In this document: in pieces, positions 32,762-42,909 of the stretch
How the letters are laid out: the number at the start of each line of letters is the position of its first letter
Position numbering within the stretch: the first letter of the stretch is position 1
NCBI GenBank assembly: GCA_963725155.1
Contig: CAVRXU010000002.1
Span: 372,001-436,000 of the forward strand
Direction of reading: 5' to 3'
Source of the DNA: DATDAH01 sp963725155
GTDB taxonomy: Bacteria; Actinomycetota; Acidimicrobiia; Acidimicrobiales; DATDAH01
Length of the DNA: 64,000 nucleotides
The notes under the pieces: model-generated
Seen by the model: only the letters and a program-made list of their open reading frames with translations
The model's database searches: none
Told to the model about the DNA's origin: nothing
Position numbers and translations under genes: made by a program

Positions 32762-33553
32762 CTAGGCGGGTTCCAGGAGGTACCAGGCGTCTCGTGTCGC
32801 CGCGGTGAGGTGGCGGTGGTCGTGCATGGCGTGGCCGAGGGTGGCGCGGACGGCGCGGCGCCACTTGGCCGCGACGTCAGGGTTGTTGGCGCGGAGGGCT
32901 TCGATGTCGAGGGCGACCTGGGCCAGTGCCGGTCCGTCGGCCAGGGGGTCGCCGACGACCGGTCCGCCGTCGGATCCGACCGAGATGAGCACGGGGACGC
33001 CGGCGGCCCGCCGCGCCTCCACGTCGGCCGCCACCAGCTCTCCGGCTGCGGCCGCCACCACCCTGGCGTCATCCAGGGTCCAGCGCACCAGGCACCGGTC
33101 GCTCTCTTCGCCCCGCTCGATGGCCGTGGCCATGCGCCCGTAGAAGTCGACCTCGTACGCCACAGCCCGGGCGCCGAGCTTCGTCAGGTTGAACCAGCCG
33201 TTCCGGGCGACGAGGGGGTCGTAGGTCCACTCGACGGTGCGGATGCCGCGGTCGAGGCACCATCGCCGTTGGTGCCACTTGAGGGCCAGGCCGATGCCCT
33301 GGCTGCCCAGCCCGGGGGCGGTGCAGGTGGCGTGGGAGTGGAGCAGGACCTCGCCGTCGAGGTGTCCGATGAAGGCCAGCGAGCCGCCGAGCAGGCGCTC
33401 GCCCTCCCAGGCCCCGGTGAGGTAGCCGCCGGCGTGCTGGATGGCCCGGCAGATGCCGGGGTCCAGGAAGGCTTCCCCCCACACTTCGGCCATGAGGGCG
33501 GTCACCGACCGGATCTCGTCCATGCCGTCGGTCTCGCGGATGACGATGGCCAT
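32762..33553 (-). CDS. GNAT-family acyltransferase
   Basis: A 263-aa protein. The N-terminal half is a GNAT fold, with the acyl-CoA-binding loop in GLGSQGIGLALKWHQRRW and DPLVARNGWFNLTKLGA typical of the COG3375 group. The remainder is an extended C-terminal region. It follows the NSAR/OSBS-like gene with a two-base gap. In Geobacillus and others a GNAT succinyltransferase works with N-succinylamino acid racemase to convert D- to L-amino acids. The same role is plausible here, but the third enzyme (a deacylase) is not adjacent. Confidence 0.82.
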   Translation of the reverse strand: MAIVIRETDGMDEIRSVTALMAEVWGEAFLDPGICRAIQHAGGYLTGAWEGERLLGGSLAFIGHLDGEVLLHSHATCTAPGLGSQGIGLALKWHQRRWCLDRGIRTVEWTYDPLVARNGWFNLTKLGARAVAYEVDFYGRMATAIERGEESDRCLVRWTLDDARVVAAAAGELVAADVEARRAAGVPVLISVGSDGGPVVGDPLADGPALAQVALDIEALRANNPDVAAKWRRAVRATLGHAMHDHRHLTAATRDAWYLLEPA

Positions 33554-33555
33554 GG

Positions 33556-34668
33556 TCAGCTCGGCGTCAGGTGGTCCTGGGCGACGGAGAACCGGTCCAG
33601 CGCTTCACCGTCGACCTGGACCCCGAGGCCGGGCCCGGTCGGCACCCGCAGGCGCCCGTCCTCGAGCACGAAGGGCTCGGTGAGGTCGGTGGCGTAGTAG
33701 CGGTCCGAGGCCGAGGAGTCGCCGGGCAGGGTGAAGCCGGGGAGAGAGGAGAGGGCCACCAGCGAGGCCCGGCCGATGCCCGTCTCCAGCATCCCGCCGC
33801 ACCAGACCGGGATGTCGGCGGCCACGCAGCGGTCGTGGATCCGACGGGCCTCCAGCAGGCCACCCACCCGACCGGGCTTGATGTTCACGATCCCGCACGA
33901 CCCGAGGGCCAGGGCGGTCTCGACGTGGGCGACGGACTCGATGGACTCGTCCAGGCAGATGGGCGTCTGCAGGCGCCGGGCCAGCTCGGCGTGGCCGACG
34001 AAGTCGTCCTCCGGCAGCGGCTGTTCGACAAGGAGCAGGTCGAACTCGTCGAGCCGAGCCAGGTGGTCGGCGTCGGTGACCCGGTAGGCCGTGTTGGCGT
34101 CGACCTGCAGGGGAAAGCCGTCGCCGGTCAGCTCACGGATGGCGGCCACCCGCTCGATGTCCGCCCCCGGCTCGATCTTCAGCTTGATGCGGCGGTAGCC
34201 CTCGTCGAGGTACTCGGCCACCCACCCGGCCAGGACGGCGGGGTCATCGGTGATCCCGACGGACACCCCGACATCGACTGCATCCCGGACACCCCCGAGA
34301 TGCTCGGCCAGCGAGACCTCGGCGGCCCGCAGCTCGGCGTCGAGCACGGCGACCTCGAGAGCCTCTTTCGCCATGCGATGGCCCTTGACCGGCTCGAGGA
34401 GGTCGGCCACGGCGGCGCCGGACAGGTCGCTGCCGGCGGCGAAGAGCATCGGGACGAGGTGGTCGACCAGCGCCAGGCGGGCACCGTCGTTGAACTCGGG
34501 CGAGTAGTGAGGGTCGACGTCGGCCGCACACTCCCCCCAGCCTTCGCCGACGTCGGTCTCGGCCCGGACCACCAGCACCTCCCGCACGGTCTGCTCACCG
34601 AACGAGGTGCGGAAGGGACGGACCAGCGGAAGGCGGACGCGGTGGAGGTCGACGGCGAGGAGGCGCAC
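33556..34668 (-). CDS. menC: o-Succinylbenzoate synthase / N-succinylamino acid racemase
   Basis: A 370-aa enolase-superfamily enzyme. Active-site residues are visible: KxK in RIKLKIEPG, metal ligands Asp in LQVDANTAY, Glu in LLVEQPLPEDD and Asp in ICLDESIES, and the second Lys in IVNIKPGRVGG. It belongs to the OSBS/NSAR branch. Pure menaquinone OSBS and promiscuous racemase cannot be told apart by motif. The tight linkage to a GNAT acyltransferase, with no other men genes nearby, favours a racemase role. The symbol is given for the family. Confidence 0.88.
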   Translation of the reverse strand: MRLLAVDLHRVRLPLVRPFRTSFGEQTVREVLVVRAETDVGEGWGECAADVDPHYSPEFNDGARLALVDHLVPMLFAAGSDLSGAAVADLLEPVKGHRMAKEALEVAVLDAELRAAEVSLAEHLGGVRDAVDVGVSVGITDDPAVLAGWVAEYLDEGYRRIKLKIEPGADIERVAAIRELTGDGFPLQVDANTAYRVTDADHLARLDEFDLLLVEQPLPEDDFVGHAELARRLQTPICLDESIESVAHVETALALGSCGIVNIKPGRVGGLLEARRIHDRCVAADIPVWCGGMLETGIGRASLVALSSLPGFTLPGDSSASDRYYATDLTEPFVLEDGRLRVPTGPGLGVQVDGEALDRFSVAQDHLTPS

Positions 34669-34692
34669 GGGCGGATCATCGCACCCGAGCGT

Positions 34693-35475
34693 TCACCCGT
34701 GGTGTTCCCGGAGGAGCGGGACCAGGCGCTCGTCCGGCGTGAACAGCCGTCGGCCGGCGCCCAGGGTCACCACGGTGCTGATCGTGGCCACGCCCCCGAG
34801 GATCAGCAGCATGAGGGCGAGCTGCACGAGCACGGCATCGACGGGATCGACCCCGGCCAGCACCAGCCCGGTCATGGCCCCCGGCAGGAACACGAGCCCG
34901 ACGGCCTTGGTGCTCTCGATCTGCGGGGTCATCGCCGTGCGCAGGACCACCCGCAGGTAAGGCCGCGAGGCGTCGGGCACCGAACAGCCGAGGGCCAGGC
35001 GAGCTTCGAGCTCGTCCCTCTTGTCGGAGAACTCCTCGACCAGTCGACGGGCGGCGAGCACCGCCGAGCTGAGGGCGTTCCCGAGGACCATCCCCGCGAC
35101 AGGTACGAGGGTGCGGGCCTCGAGCGGGAAGATCGAGAGCCCGAAGATCACCGAGAAGCTGAGCGCGGCGGTCACGACCTCGCCGGCGAGGGCGACGCCG
35201 AACAGGCCGGGGATGGCCGGGGCTCGGCGCTGGATCGTGACGGCGGCGAACAGGATGATCCCGAGCACCCAGAGCCAGGACCACAGCAACGGAGCGTCGT
35301 CGGCCAGGACGAGGCCGAGTCCGAGGCCGACCAGGAGGAGCTGGACCGTGGCCCGGCCCACCGCCACCAGGATCGAGCCCTCGAGGCCCAGGCGCTGCCA
35401 GCGGGAGATCCCGATGGCCACGCCGATGAGGATGAGTGACGCCAGGAGACCGAGGGCGTTGACGTCTCCGTTCAT
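34693..35475 (-). CDS. fetB: ABC transporter permease, FetB/YbbM (UPF0014) type
   Basis: A 260-aa protein with about seven membrane helices. UPF0014 signatures are IQRRAPAIPGLFG, VAGMVLGNALSSAVLAA and the PQIESTKAVGLVFLPGAMTG motif near the C-terminus. In E. coli FetAB exports excess iron and confers peroxide resistance. The ATG overlaps the fetA stop (ATGA). Presence near an iron-import locus and a DtxR-family gene fits metal homeostasis, though no iron box was seen upstream of fetA. Confidence 0.88.
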   Translation of the reverse strand: MNGDVNALGLLASLILIGVAIGISRWQRLGLEGSILVAVGRATVQLLLVGLGLGLVLADDAPLLWSWLWVLGIILFAAVTIQRRAPAIPGLFGVALAGEVVTAALSFSVIFGLSIFPLEARTLVPVAGMVLGNALSSAVLAARRLVEEFSDKRDELEARLALGCSVPDASRPYLRVVLRTAMTPQIESTKAVGLVFLPGAMTGLVLAGVDPVDAVLVQLALMLLILGGVATISTVVTLGAGRRLFTPDERLVPLLREHHG

Positions 35476-36116
35476 GCCGTCGACACCCGTCCCGCGGTCA
35501 CCCGCACGGCGTGATCGGCGATCCGGTCGATCTGCTCGTGCTCCTGGGTCACCCAGAGCACGGTGATGCCGTCGTCCCGGAGGGAGACGGCGAGTTCCTC
35601 GAGGCGGCGGGTGGCGTCGGGATCGAGCGACGAGGTGGCCTCGTCGGCCAGCAGCACCTCGGGGCCCGTGGCCAGCGAGCGGGCCAGGCACATGCGTTGG
35701 GCCTCGCCGCCGGAGAGCCGGTCAGCCGGGCGGTCCAGGAAGGACCCGGCGAGGGTCACCCGCTCCAGGAGCGCGGTGGCCTCGTCGTCGGACAGGTCCG
35801 GGGCCGCGACCTGGAGGTTCTGGCGTACCGTCCCGGCGAAGGGGATCGGACGCTGGAAGAGCATGCCCACTCGCCGCCGGTGGGCGTGGATGTCGAGGCC
35901 GGCGAGGTCGTCACCCCGGAAGCGGACGACACCGCTGGTCGGGGCCTCCAGGCGATTGCCGAGGCGGAGCAGGCTCGACTTGCCCGACCCTGAGGCCCCC
36001 ACGATCACCGTGATGGCCTGGTCGGCGACGGTCAGGTCGACGTCGGCCAGCCGGGGCTGGCCGTCCGTGACCAGGCTCACGCATTCGAAGGCGAAGAGCG
36101 ACTCGCCCGACGGCAC
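35472..36116 (-). CDS. fetA: ABC transporter ATP-binding protein, FetA type
   Basis: A 214-aa ATPase. Walker A is VGASGSGKSSLLRL, the Q-loop is GMLFQRPIPFAGTVRQN, the signature is LSGGEAQRMCLARSLA and Walker B is EVLLADEATSSLD, followed by the H-loop region VTQEHEQ, where Glu precedes His. It powers the FetB permease encoded immediately downstream. GTG 36116 is the start; the divergent membrane-protein gene begins 73 bp away. Confidence 0.88.
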   Translation of the reverse strand: MPSGESLFAFECVSLVTDGQPRLADVDLTVADQAITVIVGASGSGKSSLLRLGNRLEAPTSGVVRFRGDDLAGLDIHAHRRRVGMLFQRPIPFAGTVRQNLQVAAPDLSDDEATALLERVTLAGSFLDRPADRLSGGEAQRMCLARSLATGPEVLLADEATSSLDPDATRRLEELAVSLRDDGITVLWVTQEHEQIDRIADHAVRVTAGRVSTA

Positions 36117-36188
36117 CGTGGCAGTCTGCTCGCCCGCCGGGCAGGGTGGACGTTAGGGGGACTTTACGGGTGGGTACGGTGACGCCCG

Positions 36189-37889
36189 GTGCGCCCCCGT
36201 CCTTTCCTCACCGGGTTGATCCTGGTCGGCCTGGTCGCGGCCGCCTGGGCGATGGTGGCGCTGCCGGCTCAGGCGACCTACGGCGCCCGGGTCACCGCCG
36301 ACGAGCCGCAGTACCTGCTGTCGGCCCTGAGCCTGGGCGAGGACCTGGACCTGGACATCAGCGACGAGATCGCCGACCGGGCGTACGAGCCGTTCCACGA
36401 GATCACCCTCGACCCCCAGACCGAGGGGAACGGCGACGGCCGGGAGTTCAGCCCCCACGATCCGCTGCTGCCGGTGATCCTCGCCGTGCCCATGGCGCTC
36501 GGGGGCTGGGCTGCGGCGAAGGCCACGCTGGCCCTGTTCGCCGGCCTCCTCGCCGCGCTGCTGGTCTGGGTGTCCGTCGAGCGCTTCGGGGTGAGCCGGG
36601 CGCCGGCCACGGTCGTGGTCCTGGCCTTCGCCCTGAGCGCGCCCCTGACCAGCTACGGCACGCAGGTGTACCCGGAGTTGCCGGCTGCGCTGGCCGTGAC
36701 CTTGGCCATCGCCGCCCTCACCGGGCCCCTCCAGCGCCGGGGCCAGTGGGCCCTGCTGGCGGCCGTCGTCGCGCTGCCCTGGCTGAGCGTGAAGTACGCC
36801 CCGGTCGCCGTCGCCCTGGTGGGGGTGGGGGCCTGGACGCTCTGGCGTCGGGGGGACCGCCAGGCGGTCCTGCGCAGCGCCGGGGTCCTGGCCGTCGCCG
36901 GGATCGCCTACCTGGTCCTCCACCAGCTGGTCTACGGCGGCTGGACCGTCTACGCCGCCGGCGACCACTTCCAGGAGACGGGCCAACTCGGCGTCACCGG
37001 GGAGAGCCCGCACTACCTCGCCCGCAGCCAGCGCCTGGTCGGCTTGATCGTCGACCGGGGCTTCGGCCTGGCCGCGTGGGCGCCGGTGTACCTGGCGGCC
37101 ATTCCGGCCTTCGGGGCGCTGGCCCGTCGCCGTCCCCCGTTCTGGCCCGCCCTGGCCCTGCCCCTCGCCGCGGGGTGGGCCAACGCCACCTGGATCGCCC
37201 TGACCATGCACGGCTGGTGGTGGCCCGGCCGCCAGACCGTCGTCGTCCTCCCGTGCGTCGTCCTGGCCACGGCCTGGTGGGTCGGCACGCTGACCCATTC
37301 GAGTGCCTTCGCTGCGCTCAGCAACTCCGGCGCCGCCGATCGGGGCTGGCGGTCGGCGCTGCCTCCCTCACAGGACGGGGCCGCCACCCGGACCGTGGCG
37401 GTGATCGCCGGACTCGGCGCGCTGGGCGTCGTGCTCTGGGGGTGGCTGGTCGTCGAGGTGCTGCGGCTGCGATTGCGCCTCATCATCGACTTCGAGGCGA
37501 CGGGCAACCCGCTCTACCGGGTCTGGCGATTGGTCCTGCCGGACCTGCGTCAGCCGGGTGGGTTCACGCCGGTGCTGTTGGGGGCGTGGACGGTCGGGCT
37601 GGGGGCGCTGGCCTGGTGGGGCTGGCGCTCGGCCGGGTCAGCCGGCGGTGACGAGGATGCGGGCGCTGGCGAAGGAACCGATGCCGACGGGGCGCCCGTC
37701 GATGTCGAGGTGAGGGTGCCATCCGGTGAGGCGGCGGTGACCGTCCCGAACTGGCCCGGCACCACAGCGGCCTCCTCCAGGAACTTGAGCAGGCCGGGGG
37801 CGAACTCCAGCTCCTCGGGGATGCGAGAGACCGTGAAGGTGCTGCCCGGCGCGAGGCCGTCGAGGGCGACGGCGGCCGGCGGGGCATAG
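36189..37889 (+). CDS. Multi-pass membrane protein, possible GT-C-type glycosyltransferase; 3' end uncertain
   Basis: The open frame encodes 566 aa with 10 or more membrane helices. An early acidic loop VTADEPQYLLSALSLGED, with Asp/Glu just after the first helix, resembles GT-C mannosyl/arabinosyl transferases that use polyprenyl-phosphate sugars, but the family is not firmly recognised. Two oddities: residues around HSSAFAALSNSGAADRG coincide with a 35-nt dispersed repeat (37305-37339), and the last 80 or so residues lie antisense to the DtxR-family gene and look noncoding. The native stop was probably near 37651 in another frame, so an indel close to the 3' end is suspected. Confidence 0.65.
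   Translation: MRPRPFLTGLILVGLVAAAWAMVALPAQATYGARVTADEPQYLLSALSLGEDLDLDISDEIADRAYEPFHEITLDPQTEGNGDGREFSPHDPLLPVILAVPMALGGWAAAKATLALFAGLLAALLVWVSVERFGVSRAPATVVVLAFALSAPLTSYGTQVYPELPAALAVTLAIAALTGPLQRRGQWALLAAVVALPWLSVKYAPVAVALVGVGAWTLWRRGDRQAVLRSAGVLAVAGIAYLVLHQLVYGGWTVYAAGDHFQETGQLGVTGESPHYLARSQRLVGLIVDRGFGLAAWAPVYLAAIPAFGALARRRPPFWPALALPLAAGWANATWIALTMHGWWWPGRQTVVVLPCVVLATAWWVGTLTHSSAFAALSNSGAADRGWRSALPPSQDGAATRTVAVIAGLGALGVVLWGWLVVEVLRLRLRLIIDFEATGNPLYRVWRLVLPDLRQPGGFTPVLLGAWTVGLGALAWWGWRSAGSAGGDEDAGAGEGTDADGAPVDVEVRVPSGEAAVTVPNWPGTTAASSRNLSRPGANSSSSGMRETVKVLPGARPSRATAAGGA
37305..37339 (+). repeat. 35-nt dispersed repeat inside a membrane-protein gene
   Basis: Starts GCCTTCGCTGCGCTCAGCAA and ends in the palindromic GGCGCC region. 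It matches the reverse complement of 51597-51631 at 32 of 35 positions. Here it lies in frame within a loop of the membrane protein. Confidence 0.7.
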
Positions 37890-38306
37890 TCCGAGCCGGG
37901 GATCGGGTTGCCGTGGGGGCAGGTGGTCGGATCGCCGAGCACCCGCGTCATGGCGGCCTCGACCGGCTCGGAGATGACGTGCTCCCACTTGCCCGCCTCG
38001 GTGTGGGCGTCGGCCCAGGACAGCCCGAGGATGTCGGTCAGGAAGCGCTCGGCCAGGCGGTGACGGCGCACGACCCTCTCGGCCAGCGTGTTGCCCGCCG
38101 TCGGTGAGCTTGATCGAGCCGTCGATGCTGACCAGCCCGGCGCCCTCGATACGGCGGATCATCTCGGACACGGCGGGCCGGGAGATCTCGAGGCGCTCGG
38201 CGATCCGGGCCTGGATGACGTCGACGTCGTCCTCCCGCAGCTCGTAGATGGCCTCGCAGTACTCCTCGAACGCCGGGTGGAACTCGGGGGTCTGGTACTC
38301 GGCCAC
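37638..38306 (-). pseudogene. DtxR/IdeR-family metal-dependent regulator with two indels
   Basis: Joining frames gives a normal 222-residue DtxR-family protein. The winged helix contains YCEAIYELREDDVDVIQARI, SRPAVSEMIRRIEGAGLV and the dimer/metal-binding helices RHRLAERFLTDILGLSWAD, HVISEPVEAAM and DPTTCPHGNPIPG. The C-terminal SH3-like domain ends GSFASARILVTAG. One extra G near 38095 (GGCGGGCAACACG) shifts the frame and a one-base loss near 37725 restores it. Since both halves keep perfect similarity, sequencing error is likely. It is the plausible repressor for the iron box at 28338. Confidence 0.8.
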
Positions 38307-38347
38307 CGTCGCATCCTAGGGGCCAGCGCCGACCCCCGGCTGATCCT

Positions 38348-38403
38348 CCCGTTCTGGTTGCATCTCCCCGCGGTGGACCGCGGCTGGGTGCAACCAGAAC
38401 GGG
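38348..38403. repeat. Intergenic palindrome, GTTCTGG/CCAGAAC family
   Basis: Arms 38348-38373 (CCCGTTCTGGTTGCATCTCC...) and 38378-38403 pair at 22 of 26 positions around TGGA. It lies between two divergent gene starts (DtxR-family and lhr), where a terminator has no obvious purpose. Confidence 0.75.
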
Positions 38404-38463
38404 GCGAGGGCGCCGCGAGGCCAGTCGAATGTCGCGGTCACACGTCGGCGGTACCGTCGGATC

Positions 38464-41400
38464 GTGGCGCTCGAGCGGTTCTCCGAGCCGGTGCGGACCT
38501 GGTTCGAGACGACCTTCGCCGCGCCCACCGCGGCCCAGGCGCAGGGGTGGCCGGCGATCGCCGCCGGCGACCACACGCTGATCCTGGCCCCGACCGGATC
38601 GGGCAAGACGCTCACCGCCTTCCTGTGGGGGATCGACCGGCTGATGACCGACGCCGCCACCGGCGACGGCCCGGCGCACCCGGCTCCTCTACATCTCGCC
38701 GCTGCGGGCGCTGGCCGTCGACGTCGAGAAGAACCTGCGGGCCCCGCTCCAGGGCATCAGCCTGGCGGCGGAGCGCCTCGGCCATCCCGTCCGCGATGCC
38801 GACGGTCGGCATGCGCACCGGGGACACGCCCGCCGACGAGCGGCGCCGGCTGGTCCGCAACCCGCCCGACCTGCTCATCACCACGCCCGAGTCGCTCTAC
38901 CTCATGCTCACGTCGGCCGCCCGCGAGACCCTGGCGGGGGTCGAGACCGTGATCATCGACGAGATCCACGCCCTCGCCGCCACCAAGCGGGGCTCCCACC
39001 TGGCCCTCACCCTCGAACGGCTCGAGGAGCGGTGCGAGACGCCCGCCCCAGCGCATCGGCCTGTCGGCCACCCAACGCCCCCTCGACGAGATCGCCCGGT
39101 TCCTCGGCGGTCAGCGACGACGGCACGCCTCGGCCGGTCACCATCGTCGACGCCGGGGTGCGCAAGCCGATGGAGATCGAGGTCGTGGTCCCCGTCGAGG
39201 ACATGGGCCGCCTCGGTGAGATCATCGACGAGCCAGTCGAGGGCCCCGCCGCCGCCGGCCCGGTACGCCGCTCGATCTGGCCGTCGATGCACCCGCGGCT
39301 GCTCGAGCTGATCCAGCGAGCACCACTCGACCATCGTGTTCGTCAACGCCCGCCGCCTGGCCGAGCGCCTGGCCACCCGGCTCAACGAGCTCGCACCTGG
39401 AGGGCAGAATCGCGGGCGGCCGAGGCCGAGGGAAGACCGCCGCCCCCCGGTCACGAACTGGTCAAGGCCCACCACGGCTCGCTGAGCCGGGAGCGTCGTC
39501 TGCAGATCGAGGACGAGCTGAAGCGGGGCGACCTGCGGGCGCTGGTGGCGACCAGCAGCCTCGAGCTGGGCATCGACATGGGCGCCGTCGACCTCGTCAT
39601 CCAGGTCGAGTCGCCAGGCTCGGTGGCCAGCGGCCTGCAACGCATCGGCCGAGCCGGTCACCAGGTCGGCGAGCCCAGCCGGGGCCAGCATCTTCCCCAA
39701 GCACCGGGCCGACCTGCTCGGAGACCGCGGTCGTCGTCGAGCGCATGCACCAGGGCGCCATCGAGTCGACCCGCTACCTGCGCAACCCGCTCGACGTCCT
39801 GGCCCAGCAGATCGTGGCCATGGTCGCCCTCGACGAATGGGCGGTCGCCGACCTGGCTGCCGTGGTCCGCCGCACCGCGACCTACGCCGACCTGTCCGAC
39901 GAGGTCCTGCACAACGTCCTCGACCTGCTGGCCGGTCGCTATCCCTCCGAGGAGTTCAGCGAGCTCCGCCCCCGCATCGTCTGGGACCGGGTCAACGGGG
40001 TCGTCCGGGGCCGCGCCGGCGCTCAACGCCTGGCCGTCACCAGCGGCGGGACCATCCCCGACCGGGGGCTCTACGGGGTCTTCCTCCCGGACGGCACCCG
40101 GGTGGGCGAGCTCGACGAGGAGATGGTCTACGAGAGCCGACCGGGCGAGACGTTCCTGCTGGGAGCCTCAACGTGGCGCATCGAGGACATCACGCCGGAA
40201 CGGGTCATCGTCACCCCGGCGCCGGGCGAGCCGGGGAAGATGCCGTTCTGGCACGGCGACGGTCCGGGCCGCCCCATCGAGCTGGGCCGGGCCATCGGCG
40301 CCTTCACCCGGGAGATCCGGGAGGACACGGACGCCGCCACCCGCCTGACCGAGCGCCATGGCCTCGACCCGCTGGCCGCCGACAACCTGCTGCGCTACCT
40401 CGACGAGCAGATCGAGGCCACAGGGTCGTTGCCCGACGACCGCACGATCGTGGTCGAGCGCTTCCGGGACGAGATCGGCGACTGGCGGGTCTGCATCCTC
40501 TCCCCGTTCGGCGCCCGGGTCCACGCCCCGTGGGCCATGGCTCTGCAGGGCCGGCTGGCCGCTGAGTGGGGTCTCGAGGTCGAGCTGATGTGGAGCGACG
40601 ACGGCATCGTCCTGCGCCTGCCCGAGGCCGTCGACGACCTCCCCCTCGAGCAGCTCCTGGTCGACCCCGAGGAGATCGACGAGCTGGTCATGGCCCAGCT
40701 CCCCAACACCGCCCTGTTCGCGTCCCGGTTCCGGGAGGCATCGGCCCGGGCCCTGCTCCTGCCTCGCCGCCGCCCCGACCGGCGCACGCCGCTCTGGCAG
40801 CAGCGCCAGCGGGCCGCCGACCTGTTGGCCGTGGCCGCCCGCTACCCGGACTTCCCGCTCCTGCTCGAGACCACCCGCGAGTGCCTGAACGACATCTTCG
40901 ACCTGCCCGCGCTCCGCGAGGTCCTGGCCGGGCTGCGCTCCCGCGACCTGCGGGTGGTGACCGTCGAGACCCGCCAGGCGTCGCCGTTCGCCCAGTCGCT
41001 GCTCTTCGGCTGGATCGCGGTCTACATGTACGAGGGCGACGCCCCCCTGGCCGAGCGCCGAGCGGCGGCTCTGGCCTTCGACCGGGACCTCCTGCGGGAT
41101 CTGCTCGGCGCCGAAGAGCTGCGGGAGCTGATCGATCCGGGCGTGCTGGCCGACCTCGAGCTGGACCTGCAGCGCCTGACCGACGGCCGCCGGGCCCGGG
41201 ACCCCGACGAGCTCACCGACGTGCTCCGGGCCCTCGGCCCCCTCACCCGGGACGAGGTGGATGCCCGCGCCGACGGCCCGGGCGCCGAGTGGCTGGAGGA
41301 GCTGGTGGCCGCGACCCGGGTCATCCGAGGCTCGGTGGCGGGGGAGGAGCGCTACGCCGCGGCGGAAGATGCCTCTCGGGTGCGTGACGCCCTCGGCCTC

Positions 41401-42909
41401 GCCCTGCCCCCGGGCCTGCCCCAGGCGTTCACCGACTCCGTCGAGCGCCCGCTCGTCGACCTCGTCGCCCGCTACGCCCGGACCCACGGCCCGTTCCTGA
41501 CCAACCACGTGGCCCTGCGCCTCGGCGTGCGCAGCGAGCCGGTGCTGCTCGCCCTCGAGGCCCTGGAGGGTGAAGGCCGGGTCGTCCGCGGCGAGTTCCG
41601 CCCCGACGGGTTCGAGCGGGAGTGGTGTGACGAGGAGGTGCTGCGCCTGCTGCGCCGGCGTTCCCTGGCCGTGCTGCGCAGGGAGGTCGAGCCGGTCGAC
41701 GGGACGGCCCTGGCCCGCTTCCTGCCCGCCTGGCAGGGCGTCGGCGTCCCCCGTCGGGGGCCGGAGGGCCTGGTCGAGGTCCTCAACGCCCTGCAGGGTG
41801 CGGCGCTCCCGGCATCCATCGTCGAGACCGACGTGCTCCCCGCCCGCATGGCGGCCTATCGCCAGTCCGATCTCGACGCCCTGTGCACCGCGGGCGAGGT
41901 GGTCTGGGTCGGCGCCGGTGCCCTCGGCGCCACCGACGGTCGGGTCCGCCTCGTCTACCGCGACCGCCTCGGCCTGCTCGTCCCCACCGCCGACGAGCCG
42001 CCGGACGGGCCCGTCCACGCCGCCCTCCTCGCCCACCTCGACCAGCGGGGGGCGTCCTTCTGGCCCGATCTGGTGGCGGCGTCGGCCGAGCACGAGGTCC
42101 CCTACGACGAGTCGACTGTCCTGGCTGCTCTCTGGGACCTGGTGTGGGCGGGGCTCGTGACGAACGATTCCCTGGCCCCGCTGCGGGCCTTCCTGGCCGG
42201 AAGACCCCGGCGCGCCGGCAAGCGCCGCCCGGCCCCGGGTCGACTCACCCGTCTCGGTCCGCCTCAGGGGGCAGGCCGCTGGTCGTTGGTCGACCCGTTG
42301 CGCCGCCCGGTGCCGACCGAGACCGAGGCCGCCCACGCCCGGGCCCAACAGCTGCTGGAGCGCTACGGCGTGCTGACCCGGGAGGCGGCGCTGGGGGAGG
42401 GCGCGGAAGGCGGCTTCGCCGGGGTCTATCCGGTCCTCAAGGCCCTGGAGGACCGGGGCCAGGTCCGCCGTGGCTACTTCGTGGCCGGCCTGGGTGGGGC
42501 CCAGTTCGCCCTGCCCGGCGCGGTGGACCGCCTGCGGGCCGGCCGGGACGGTGATGGCCCGGTCACCCTGGCCGCGGCCGATCCCGCCCAGCCCTACGGC
42601 GCCGCCCTTGGCTGGCCCGAGACGACCGGTCGTCCCAGCCGCAGCGCCGGTGCCTATGTCGTCCTGGTCGACGGCGAGCCCGCTGTCTTCTGTGAACGGG
42701 GGGCCAAGAGCCTGGTCACCTTCCCCCGGACCCTGGATCTGGACCATTGGCCCGAGGCCCTGCAGGCCCTGGCCAAGGACGGTCGCGTCCGCAGCCTGGA
42801 GATCGCCCGGGTCGACGGTGACCCGGTCGGCGAGGCCCCCGAGGTCGCAGCCCGCCTGAAGGACGCCGGCTTCACCGACGGCTACAAGGGCCTCACCTTC
42901 CGCCCCTGA
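38464..42909 (+). pseudogene. lhr: Lhr-type ATP-dependent helicase gene with about eight frameshifts in the 5' third
   Basis: The reconstructed product is about 1480 aa, the normal length for actinobacterial Lhr. The first frame carries the Q-motif and Walker A LAPTGSGKTLTAFLWG. Walker B-type VIIDEIHALA, LLITTPESLYLMLTS, LVKAHHGSLSRERR and LELGIDMGAVDLVIQVESPG lie in successive other frames. From 39745 to 42909 a single intact frame of 1054 aa holds the winged-helix and Lhr C-terminal domains. Frame changes occur near 38670, 38783, 39040, 39105, 39318, 39420, 39684 and 39721, all but one equal to a one-base insertion. Protein similarity is otherwise undamaged. Lhr is a DNA/RNA-hybrid helicase of mitomycin-type damage repair. 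Confidence 0.85.

Noticed and set aside
38464..39745. Programmed frameshifting in lhr
   Set aside because: About eight shifts at unrelated sequences without slippery sites or a shared signal cannot be programmed; an error cluster explains them better.
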